From assembly GCF_950023065.1 (NCBI RefSeq), contig NC_088677.1, forward strand, positions 82,981,469-83,045,468: 64,000 nucleotides of DNA, given 5' to 3'. The DNA comes from Planococcus citri (Eukaryota; Arthropoda; Insecta; Hemiptera; Pseudococcidae). The notes beneath the pieces were generated by a model, which was given only the letters and a program-made list of their open reading frames with translations, was not told where the DNA came from and did not search any database. Shown here piece by piece: positions 21,641 to 31,197 of the stretch (its first letter is position 1; every line of letters begins with the position of its first letter). The position numbers and the translations under genes were made by a program.

Positions 21641-23698
21641 TCCATTTTTCGGCATAATTCTGGTAATTTTCTCGCCCCAGAAAATTAACAGAAAAATTAA
21701 AATCTCTGGAAATTTTTAGGCCCCGTGATGCTCGTCATTTCGTATCTGAAATTTCTATGGGAAATGCCGATATTTCCCTATCCTCGGTAATTAGGTCCAT
21801 TTTTCGAATTTCTCATTTTTAGAAGTTTTTTGGGATATTTTTTATTCTCAGCTCGCAGGTTTTCTACTTAGCTTTAGTAGTGATGGGATCATGTGCTTTA
21901 TAACGAAAATTAACGGAGAAAATTGAAGTCCTTGGAATTCTCAATATTTTTCGAGGATTCGTTTACGAAAATCGACGGAAAAATTGAGAGCCTTGGAATT
22001 TTCAGTGCTTTTCCGAAGATTCGTGATTGCACTATGTTTCATCACATGCGAATTATAGTCAGATTCGTGCTAAGTAGAGGATCTTGTGACCAGTTTGTTT
22101 AAAATTTCCTTATAATTTCTATCTCGATCCTACAAGCTATTCTTCTATTACAACACCTCGACTGTGCATTTTTTCGAAGTCAATGTGCAAAACACTTTAT
22201 TTAAAGTCCGACAAGTTGACTCGAAAAAATCACATTATTCCTTCTCTTCCCGAAGAATTATTGCAGAATTCAGATTTCTAAGGTGTGGACACACATGCGA
22301 ATGAAGAAATGTAATTTTTCACTGAAAAATGACCTTCACGAGTGTGTACATATCTGCGAAAAATGATAGTCTCCAGTATTCTGAACGTGTCATAACTTTT
22401 CCCTTTGTCTGAGTTGAACAACCGATACTATATGTCGAAATTTTCACGAATTGGACAATATAGTATCGACCAGTTCAAGGTTAAAATTCAGAAAACAGAG
22501 TCAAACATGCAAGTAATTGCATAAAACCCCCGTGTACCTTATTAGTGGACCACGAAGAAATTTCATGTCTACATCTAGGTCTACCCAAGAAATTAACTTA
22601 TTCCTAAGGATAAGTTGTAATAGAGAAACTTAGGGAATTTTTAAAGTTTTGTGAGTGTGCTCCGGCCGGGCATGCTCACAATAATTTTTTGATACCCTAT
22701 ATTCTCCCAAAACCCCCGAGACTTTTTAATTAAGTCGACCGTGTCATCGAGACAATAGAACGTGTTCGTTCCTCTTTGTCTCATAAATTTTCCATCAACC
22801 CAATCCACTCAATTTCAAAAAATTCGCGTCGAAAAACTCGTTCGTTATTCTAAAATTCCAATTTGGAAAATTGCACAATTCGAATCTTTCAAAATTCACG
22901 TGCAAAAATTCCACCCAAGATAGGCCCCAAACATTCTTTCTATACCCATTTCCAGTGATCTCAGCGTATTTCAACGGACTCAAGCCATTTTCCTTTCTAA
23001 AAATAGCTCCATACCTATCTTTATCTCCGTGTGAAAATCACGTACGCCATTTTCCCACAGTCATTTCAATGTCAAGTTGTTTTCGTCAGCTTTGGAATGT
23101 CGTGGGGCATGTCACGTACGTTGTTTTCTCACAAAGGTCATTCCAATGTCAAGATGACTCTCTTCCTTTACCTTTCCGTCACACGTGATACATTTCCACG
23201 TGGAAAACATCACGTACGCCATTTTTCCAAAGTCACCTTCAAGTGAAGGTGACTCATTTCCTCTTATATCTTTTTCATTTTCCATCGTAGATAGATGATT
23301 CATACCTATCTCTTTTGGTAGGCATTGAATCATCGTATCTACGCATTTTTTCCATCTCTCATACCTTCGTTTCATTTTTTAGAAATCTATTTTTAGACTT
23401 CTAAATGCCTGGTGACACATACGTGACGAGTACTTGTATTCTCACAGTGCCTACCACATACCCCACCTCCACCCATCAAAAACATCTCGTACACTCATCG
23501 TACACCTTCTTGCCGTTACAGTAAAAAGGGGGAACGCAGCTCATACACTGCATCTCTCTTAAACTCGCGGTTATTAAATCAGATGTATTCCCTCGACGAT
23601 TTAACGTAAATCTCTCGCGCCTAATTACTTAGTATTCGTTTCTCGGTACATTTATTTTTTCGCGTCGTATTTTTCGATTAAATCGCGTCCCTTTTATC

Positions 23699-25588
23699 AT
23701 GAATAACGAGCCTAGAATTACGCGAAGTAGAACCAGTGGAAATTTTCTTGATTCCGTAAATCGCACACATTCGAAATCGCGCACCTCCGAGCCGGAAACC
23801 CCATCAGTTCCTGAGGTAAGCGAAGTTAATAAAAATGTCGATATTGATTTTTCCCAGTCGCTTGGTAGCTCATCTCATACTTCCGGAGATGAATACCAAG
23901 ATACTACACCTGACGTAAGTGAGGAAGGGAATGCGAGCAAGCAACCCAGACCTTTTAATTCTGAAAAATACATTGATGTATTAGATGAATTAGTTGCTGA
24001 AGTTTTCACACAGACATGGAATTGGAGTGATTCAATCCAACGTCAAGTGAAAGAAAACCACGCAACCCTTACGAAGGAAAGTACCTTGGTATCCAATTTG
24101 GCCAATGCAAATAAAATTGCAGTGGAAAAACTGAGTGATTGTGTAGTCAGTTTAGATACTCGCGTAGGAAAAGAGATTAGTGACTTACAAGATACCCTCA
24201 CCGCAAATATTGAACATACTTCGAGTATTTTGGAAAGTCATACAAGCAAATTCGCTGACTATGACGAAAATTTCATGTCTAAAGCAGATTTTGAAAATTT
24301 CAACCAAAACTACTCGAAGTATAAGGAAAAATCTGAACTCGACTTAGCAACTCGAGACAGAGGCTTCCGCCAAATTTGTGGTGAGATTCAATCTTTAAAA
24401 CAACGGTCGCATAATCACACCAATGATTCAGATGAAGGACGTGCAAGCGTGCATATTGATGCAGGTGCAGTCCGAAATGCAGGTATTTATTTTTCCGACG
24501 ATAAGTTATATTATCCTCACCAATTTATTACCGAAATGGAGGATTATTTTCGAGGCACTCGCGCGCCTGAATCCCAAAAAATTATAGCAATGAAAGGTGT
24601 GATTATTACGTCTAATAGAACCCAATTTTTGGAATTTTCGTCCGAAGCAACTAGTTTCAATGATTTTAAAGCGAAATTTCTCGAGTTTTATTGGGACATT
24701 CGAGCACAAAATGAAGCTTGGAAGGCATTTTGCCAGACGTACTCCACGTCCATTGATATAAAAGATTTGGCTGTTCGCATGAAATGTTGGATAAAGAGTC
24801 TCCGTCATTTTCGTATGAATCCTGAGCAGGAACTCATCCGCATTATCATTGCGAAAACACCACCAGAATATCGTCTAAGTCTTCATCAACCTGGACAATC
24901 ATTGGATGAGTTTCTTCTGAAATTGACAAACCTTGCGTCAATTCAGGAAGATCCTCTCAATGAAGTCCCAGTAGTGCTCAAAGGTCGCAGTAACACTCAG
25001 AATACTCGTGTATATGAAAGACGAAATGTGTTCGAGAACAAAGCGATGCCTTTGGTACCTTCATATGCCCAGCTTTTACAAGATTGGAATGCAAACAAGG
25101 TCCAAAGTGTACCAAAAGTTCAAAAACCATTCGTCAATCTTCAAAACAAAAAATTTACATTTAGGCAGCCCACCCCTCCGTCAAACGAGAAGCAAGCTCC
25201 TAATGTAAATACGAGAAATGTTGCTCCGGCGAAAAATCCAAATGACAGTCGCCAAGACAATATTCCCAAATTTGACAATAAAAAACCCAAACCAGCCTTT
25301 CATATGAATGATAGAAGCGAAATTGTATTACGTAAATTTAAACCTAAATTTCCCCCTCGTGAATTAAATGCAAATGTGCATGCCGTTTATATTGATCCAA
25401 ATACCAACGAAGTCTCATTATTAGATGATGAGGAAGACGATCAACAAGAACGAGAGGAATATTTAGCGTCTTTAAATCAAACGATTGAACAACTAGAAAA
25501 TGTTAATGTGAATGAGAACTCAATTTCCTCTGAGTTTCAAAATCCTCAGGACACTTTTGAGTCAAACTTGGGAAACGAGAATCGTTAG
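23699..25588 (+). CDS. gag: Element X Gag-like protein
   Basis: ATG at 23699 opens a 629-residue frame. The N-terminus is charged and Ser-rich. Residues about 90-230 look like a coiled coil (EKLSDCVVSLDTRVGKEISD). Residues about 250-420 resemble a gypsy capsid (YYPHQFITEMEDYFRGT ... ATSFNDFKAKFLEFYWDI ... QPGQSLDEFLLKLTNL). The C-terminus is basic and then acidic, with no CCHC zinc knuckle. A knuckle-less Gag would have to bind RNA through its basic tail. The last codons overlap a frameshift signal into the next ORF. The frame is clean, as expected for a young copy. Confidence 0.85.
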   Translation: MNNEPRITRSRTSGNFLDSVNRTHSKSRTSEPETPSVPEVSEVNKNVDIDFSQSLGSSSHTSGDEYQDTTPDVSEEGNASKQPRPFNSEKYIDVLDELVAEVFTQTWNWSDSIQRQVKENHATLTKESTLVSNLANANKIAVEKLSDCVVSLDTRVGKEISDLQDTLTANIEHTSSILESHTSKFADYDENFMSKADFENFNQNYSKYKEKSELDLATRDRGFRQICGEIQSLKQRSHNHTNDSDEGRASVHIDAGAVRNAGIYFSDDKLYYPHQFITEMEDYFRGTRAPESQKIIAMKGVIITSNRTQFLEFSSEATSFNDFKAKFLEFYWDIRAQNEAWKAFCQTYSTSIDIKDLAVRMKCWIKSLRHFRMNPEQELIRIIIAKTPPEYRLSLHQPGQSLDEFLLKLTNLASIQEDPLNEVPVVLKGRSNTQNTRVYERRNVFENKAMPLVPSYAQLLQDWNANKVQSVPKVQKPFVNLQNKKFTFRQPTPPSNEKQAPNVNTRNVAPAKNPNDSRQDNIPKFDNKKPKPAFHMNDRSEIVLRKFKPKFPPRELNANVHAVYIDPNTNEVSLLDDEEDDQQEREEYLASLNQTIEQLENVNVNENSISSEFQNPQDTFESNLGNENR

Positions 25589-26466
25589 AGGGTTCAGGGG
25601 CACTTTCTAACGATATATCGGACCCCCTAAGAAATATTTTCGAGGATTATATCTGGATCGGGGATGGAGTCGCTAACTTCTTGAGTAGAGGTGAAATGAC
25701 TCCACCGCCTATATTACCAAAATTCCTACAAGACCAGATAAGCCTCTCAGAATTATACAATCGACTCAAATATGTTCCTTTTCCACAAAATAGAAAATTT
25801 GTCATCTCTTTTGGACAATTTGAGTTAAGTTTTTCCAATAGGCCAATTAATAGTGTAGAAAAAGAGATGCAGTGCATTCTGAGCTTTTTGATCGATGACA
25901 AAAAGGCTGAGAGAATAGTTCTCCTTCACCCTTTAATCAAACCACAGTTACGACATGAAAAACCAGTGTCTTTAGGTCGCTATATTTTGTTTCGTAACAT
26001 GTACATTCGTTTAGCGGTAGATCTGAGAATTGTTTTCAGACGAGAGCCAGCTCTTCTATTTTTGAAAACAGAAGAATACATCCATTTCAATAAAATAGAA
26101 CTTAGACCTGCTGTCGATGGTCAAAGGCTTGTAATTCCGCTGCATAATCGATTCCAGTTTATACAATCTAGCCAACGCTATCATCCATCATTGGACGTAT
26201 ATTTGGAGGTCTACATCACAGTATACATCCAAATCCACCAGCTGGAAATGTCTTGGAAAAAGAATACACTCTCAAAGGGTACTACGAAAAATCTTCACAC
26301 TCCAGGTAAAACTAGTGATAAAATTTCAGGCTCAAATACGAACCATGAGCCAAATAAATCGTCACTTTCTGTACTACATCCTGAGAAAGTGAAACAAATA
26401 GAACTCGAATTTGTTCCAAAAGTCGTGCTTACATCCAAGTCAAAGTCTTCAAAAAAGAAGACATAA
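25561..26466 (+). CDS. Element X ORF2, -1 frame relative to Gag; unknown function
   Basis: The frame is open from 25561 to 26466, overlaps the end of gag, and is offset by -1. There is no ATG near its start; the first is at 25696. Expression by frameshifting at 25570-25576 therefore fits better than separate initiation. The product would add about 297 residues to Gag. I recognise no protease (no DTG/DSG) or polymerase motif. It shows alternating hydrophobic strands (YVPFPQNRKFVISFGQFEL, VPLHNRFQF-like) and a Lys/Ser-rich C-terminus. This could be a remnant or replacement of Pro in a defective lineage, or a novel Gag extension. Confidence 0.7.
   Translation, partial: VKLGKRESLEGSGALSNDISDPLRNIFEDYIWIGDGVANFLSRGEMTPPPILPKFLQDQISLSELYNRLKYVPFPQNRKFVISFGQFELSFSNRPINSVEKEMQCILSFLIDDKKAERIVLLHPLIKPQLRHEKPVSLGRYILFRNMYIRLAVDLRIVFRREPALLFLKTEEYIHFNKIELRPAVDGQRLVIPLHNRFQFIQSSQRYHPSLDVYLEVYITVYIQIHQLEMSWKKNTLSKGTTKNLHTPGKTSDKISGSNTNHEPNKSSLSVLHPEKVKQIELEFVPKVVLTSKSKSSKKKT
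25570..25628 (+). promoter_or_regulatory. Programmed -1 frameshift signal (slippery heptamer and potential pseudoknot)
   Basis: In the gag frame the heptamer G GGA AAC lies at 25570-25576, a canonical X XXY YYZ site. Four bases later a perfect 9-bp stem forms (ATCGTTAGA 25581-25589 with TCTAACGAT 25606-25614). Its loop contains AGGGG (25596-25600), which can pair with CCCCT (25624-25628) downstream, making an H-type pseudoknot. The gag stop lies within the stem. Frame, spacing and structure all fit retroviral-type frameshifting. Confidence 0.85.
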
Positions 26467-26830
26467 ACGTTCTAAACGTGAGTTTAAGTCACGCATAGTC
26501 AGGCGACGCTGTGAGAAATAGATAGATTAGAAACCTAGAAAAGGTCTTCAGTCCTAATTAGTCTTTTTTTTGAAGAAGTCTCTTCCCCCTAACTGGGGCA
26601 AATGCGTCCAAAATTTTAGATAAAATTTCCAAGAAGTGTGTGACATTTTAACTAACTATAACCAACCATAACGTACGCCTCTTAACGAACAAAAATTAAC
26701 TAACTATAACATAACAATGAGAAGTAGTTTTTGTATTCGCATATCTCAAACTGGGGCAACCCTGTGCAAGATTTTGCGACGCAAAGGCTAAATTCTCAAA
26801 ACTTTAAAAAATAACTAAATAACTGAATAA

Positions 26831-27052
26831 CGCATAACTAGAACAAGAGATTGCATACCTGGTGGTGTGAAGGCGTTTCCGAAATTCAAAGCATTCTTGT
26901 AAGGACGGAACGCAATCACCTACCAGTTTTATGCAGTCTCGCATAACTATGACAAGAGATTGCATACCTGGTGGTATGAAGGCGTTTCCAAAACTCAAAA
27001 CATTCTTGACGTATGGAGCGCAATCACCTACCAGTTGTATGCAACCTCAGAT
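26831..27052 (+). repeat. 111-bp tandem duplication in element X
   Basis: CGCATAACTA.(G/A)ACAAGAGATTG followed by CATACCTGGTGGT.TGAAGGC and GCAATCACCTACCAGTT.TATGCA occurs twice in direct orientation, at 26831 and 26941. The copies differ by a few substitutions and a small deletion. Confidence 0.88.
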
Positions 27053-27527
27053 TTGTCGGAGTATTTTCTCAACCCTCTATATTGCGACAAGGTTTTCATA
27101 ATCATGTGCATATATTGGATTTGAGGAGGTAGTCAGATAAATCGCTAACTATAACAAATGTACACCTACTTTTCGAGTTGGTTGTTTTTCCGGACTTATG
27201 AACACATGTTTGGATTGCTCCCTCATGTGCGATTAGTTCGAGAAAGACTATCAAGTTCTTTTCAGTCACGTGACGTAAAAAATCACGTTATTGAGGGGCA
27301 CTTGACAACTTGAACTTTAGGTGGTACATACTCTAACACCTTAACGAAAAAACATAACGAACGAGGCAAACTACTAACGTCAACTATAACTATTCCTTAC
27401 CTTAACTTTCGTATTTTCCTCACCTTGCCTGCGAAATTTTCCGTTCTTATGCCTCATAATTTCAATTCAAACTATCTCAATTCTTTTTCATTTTTTTTTT
27501 CCTTTTCTTTTCCCCATATTTTTTATA

Positions 27528-29397
27528 TTTTATCAGATTCGGTCAAATTACCCCTCAATATGCCCTATTACTTCTTCTACATCTTCTGATCGGATTCTGA
27601 TAAATCTCCTCCACACCCAATGTGTATTACTTGCTGAAAGTTTCTCTCAGACGCTATTAGTATTTCTTTGGACTTTATTATTCTCCCTCAATTAGGCGAG
27701 TGGTCCCATAAATTATTCAGAGGAAGCCGAAACTCCTCCGATTAGTTGCCTGCTAAGTTCCACTTGTCAGTTGGCGATTCCTGTTGTGAAAAATCAATGT
27801 GTAGCAATTGAAGCGTGCTATATCGTCCAACTCTTCCCCCCATCTAATAAGGTTCGTCGAAATTACTTTGGTAATGAGAAGCTTTTTTTTTCTACTTTTC
27901 CCCAAAACTTTATGGAATTTCAGTTTTTCGTAAATTACAACCCCCATGGAAACTTGCAAATTGCACTTTCTCCACTCAAATCGAGAAAAATTTTCCTTCA
28001 TGAATTTCTTGATTTTCCACTCATTTTTTCTCGTGAGTCTCTCTTATCATTTTACCCTCACCATATGCCCTCGCATTTTTATAGCACTGATTCACGAGAA
28101 AAATACTTTAAATCAGTTTCCGTATATTTACTAATTTTTCCTTACTCTTTTTTCACCTATTATCTCATGAGTCTCTCTTCCTGACACTTTATCCCCAACA
28201 TATGCCCTGGCTCACGAGAAAAACACCTCAGTCTGCTCTTCCTAAAATCCTAAAAACTTTGAATTTTCCCAAATAAGCTTTTCTCGTGAGTTCCTTTTCT
28301 ATAATTTTCCCTCACTATGCCCTCGCTATTTTTATAGCACTGACTCACGAGAAGAGACCCTAAATTTACCAATTATTTTCAATATTTTCACAAACTTCAG
28401 GAGTAGGTAGGCAGTCCACAAAACAAATCTTTTGTTTCTTCATGCGCGAATTTGTGCCAATGTTTCCACCTTTATTGTGCTATCAAATTCGTGCCGAGTT
28501 TTGCCTACCCCCCCCCCTCACAAATTTTTCAAATTATACTTTTTTGAGAATTTCAAGTTTTCGCAAAATTCTCACTTTCTCAAAATAATATATTTTGAGA
28601 CAAACCTAGATTTTCCTATTCCAAAATCCATTAACTTTTGGAATTTCAGTTTTTCGTAAATTCAATCTAACCAACTCTGATACTTTATAGCACAGAGTCA
28701 ATCCATGTTCGCTTTCTTTTGCGAACTAATTCCTGTTAGTTTATCCTCTCAACATATGTCCCATAGCAATGGCCATTTTTTATGGAATTGATTCGCAACT
28801 TATTTCCTTCATTTTTCCTTTTCTATTAATTTCCTGACCTATATCCTAAAATTCCTGGAATTTCATTGTCATAAAATTTCCAAAAACCAATTCTGATACG
28901 CTCGAGTACAGAATTTTCCTATTTCCATTCCTTTTTAACTTCTCGCGAATTGATTCAAATCATTTTCACAGCAATAGCTTTGTCAGATTCGGTCAATCTA
29001 CATTCCTTCACTATGCCCTATTTTTCTTTTTATCTCTCGACCGAATTCTGATAGAATTTTGCTACACTATTCAGAGTTGATTCGCAACTCTTCTCCATTC
29101 CTTCTCATGAATCCGTTTTCATAATTCCTTCACTATACCCTTCCTATCCTACAACATTGATTCATGAGAAACAGTCACCTTCTTCTCAAATTTCTCCTAT
29201 CCTATTTTGTCAACATACGCCTAATCCCCTTTCCATCCTTTTTCCATTCTTTTCCATCCTCCACCACACTTCTCTCACGAATCCTTGTCCAGCTTCTATT
29301 CGAATTCCCTGATCATATGTCCCATGAGTGGTTCATTTCAGCTCAATTTTTCTATATTTTTCCCAACCATATGCCCTATACACACGATTTATGAGAG
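27528..29397 (+). repeat. Array of at least eight hairpins with conserved loop motif CA..ATATGCCCT
   Basis: Hairpins lie at 27528-27604, 28025-28103, 28163-28219, 28281-28353, 28721-28796, 28983-29051, 29102-29170 and 29272-29397. Stems of 9-14 bp differ between copies (for example TTTTTCTCGTGA, TTCTCGTGAGT, TTCTCATGAATC, TCAGA-TTCGGTCAA) but stay complementary. The loops share a core such as CACCATATGCCCT, CACTATGCCCT or CAATATGCCCT. The reverse complement of that core (AGGGCATATGGTGAGG) resembles the polypurine-LTR junction of the same element (GGGGGCATATGTGAGG, 38128-38143). Confidence 0.8.
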
Positions 29398-31154
29398 AGA
29401 TCTATCACAAAACGCTCTAAAAATCAAAACTAACGGAACATAACGATAACAAATAGGTATAGGAGTAGGATAACGACATACAGGTATAACAAGCACGATG
29501 CATGCGTTGTCTCGTGGGTTGCGTTTTGTTGCAATCAACTGACTGTTTCAAACCGCAGCTGCGGCATAGCGTTGCATTTGAACAAGTGCAATTATGCACA
29601 GTGCAACTTGTATGCAACCGGTATAGGTACGTAACAAATAACTAACTTTAACGAGATAATTCTCTCGGTGGTAGTAGACAAAATCTCACGAGTTCGGAAA
29701 ACTTGCCTTTGATACAAGGCGACGATTTCGAATCGAAAGATTGTGTTTGCATTTATTGCCTTCTTGTCAATCAACACAAGTGAGCAATAAAATGCCTAGT
29801 ACCAGCGGGAGGAAATGTCTCTTAATCACTCAACGACAGTTTGAAGTAATAAAATGTAACGAACACACACACTTCTGGATACTTCTTTCTCTCTCTTTCT
29901 CACATCATCGAAACTACCTATCTCAGCTTTGCAACGTTTACGAAGATGACGAATATTTTCGAACCAGTTAGACAGAGATAGCATTAGAAATATTTCGATA
30001 TTTCACGTTCATTTGTTTCTCTCTCTGTCTCTCTCGTTCCTTATCTGCTGTGATAGAGCCATAACATCGGCGATTTTCACACAGCAACTATTATCGCATT
30101 TCGTATACGCATAGGTTACAGATTTTTCATGTCTCCACACAGTTCTTGCTACAAAGCAGAAACCCCTCCTGCCTTGCATTTCAAGCACTATCAGATGTGC
30201 AAAATATATTTTATCACGAAAAATGCAGGTGGGGAGGTATTCGACTCGTAGATTTTAGAGCATTTGGAGATAGAAAAAATTATCGTCATTCAATAGCGTT
30301 CAAACTTCTCATCTACATAGTAGTATATTATTTCTACGCTATTCTTGTTAATTTTTGCTTGTGTTCGGCGGCTTATAACGGTCCTCAGAAACCCAACTTT
30401 GGTGCGTTGGGAGGCTGATTGACCGGAATAAGGCTGGCTTTCGTTTTTGGTAACCGTAAGTACGGCGTAGCCGATTTATTTTGCGATTGATTAAAGTAGC
30501 ATTGTTTGCGTTGTCATTATATCTACGTATTTCGTATGTATCATATGTGTTGTGCCTTCTACATAGCAGGATCTCGTGTTTCCGGAAAAATACCAATTTT
30601 GGTGCTTTAGTGTTTTTTCGGACAGGTGTCCTTATAGGAGCTTATCTCAAAATATAGGTCTTTCTATTCGTCTCTATTTGATTGACTAGGTCTTTCTCGA
30701 TTTTGTCTCAGTAACATACGTGTCATCTGTCGATATTCTTTTCGTCTCATTTTCTTTGGCTTACGTGGCATTTTTCTCTTTGAAAATGTTGCAATTTTTC
30801 TCGTGACTTTCTATTGATATTTGTGAAACCCTTTTCGCGATAATTACATCTCCTTTTGCGTAAATTTTTACTCAAATTTTCGAACTTTCTCCCTTTTATT
30901 TCTATTTAACGTAATTTTCGATTTAATACGAAACCCTGTTTTCTTCTTTTTTCAAATTCTTTCTTTTATTATTATCATATATATTTTTTTTTTTTAACAT
31001 AAACTTTCTTTCATAGTTTTCGTACTTCTCTATTTTATTTCCTTTTAACGTAAATTTTTCTTCTCATACGAAACCTATTATGCCTTCTTTCTCTCTTTCT
31101 TAAAATTTTTTCTTTTCTCCATCTTAACGTAATTTTACTCAATTTTTTTTAAAG

Positions 31155-31162
31155 CTTTTCAG
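31155..31162 (+). promoter_or_regulatory. Candidate splice acceptor before the RING ORF
   Basis: A T-rich run leads to GCTTTTCAG, ending at 31162, and the ORF ATG follows at 31198. It would pair with the LTR donor at 20144 to give a subgenomic message. Confidence 0.4.
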
Positions 31163-31197
31163 AATTTTCTCGTATTTTTCATTCTACAAGTGTAAAA

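Larger units (their letters stand above)
20597..23698 (+). other. Element X 3.1-kb hairpin-rich leader
   Basis: No gene is seen. Strong inverted repeats include 20738-20780 (arms GAATAGA-TTCTCGTT), 20882-20939 (TTTTAGTATTCG), 22423-22468 (CGATACTATAT), 23231-23254 (AGTCACCTTCA) and 23286-23343 (arms of about 20 bases). Three 195-bp units occupy about 21165-21640. Repeats with TCACGTACG..(A)TTTTC recur at about 23038, 23112 and 23209. This may be a structured packaging or translation-control leader. Confidence 0.7.
26467..31197 (+). other. Element X central untranslated region
   Basis: I see no gene in 4.7 kb. It contains a 111-bp tandem duplication (26831-27052), an array of hairpins with a shared loop (27528-29397), TAACGTAAC-like motifs and pyrimidine-rich stretches. 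It ends with a candidate splice acceptor, CTTTTCAG at 31155-31162, 35 bases before the next ATG. Confidence 0.7.

Noticed and set aside
27528..29397. CRISPR-like array
   Set aside because: The repeats are hairpins with variable stems and irregular spacing inside a eukaryotic LTR element; no cas genes are present.
30146..30418. 90-codon ORF in element X
   Set aside because: No domain, no conserved start context, and inside the hairpin-rich untranslated region.
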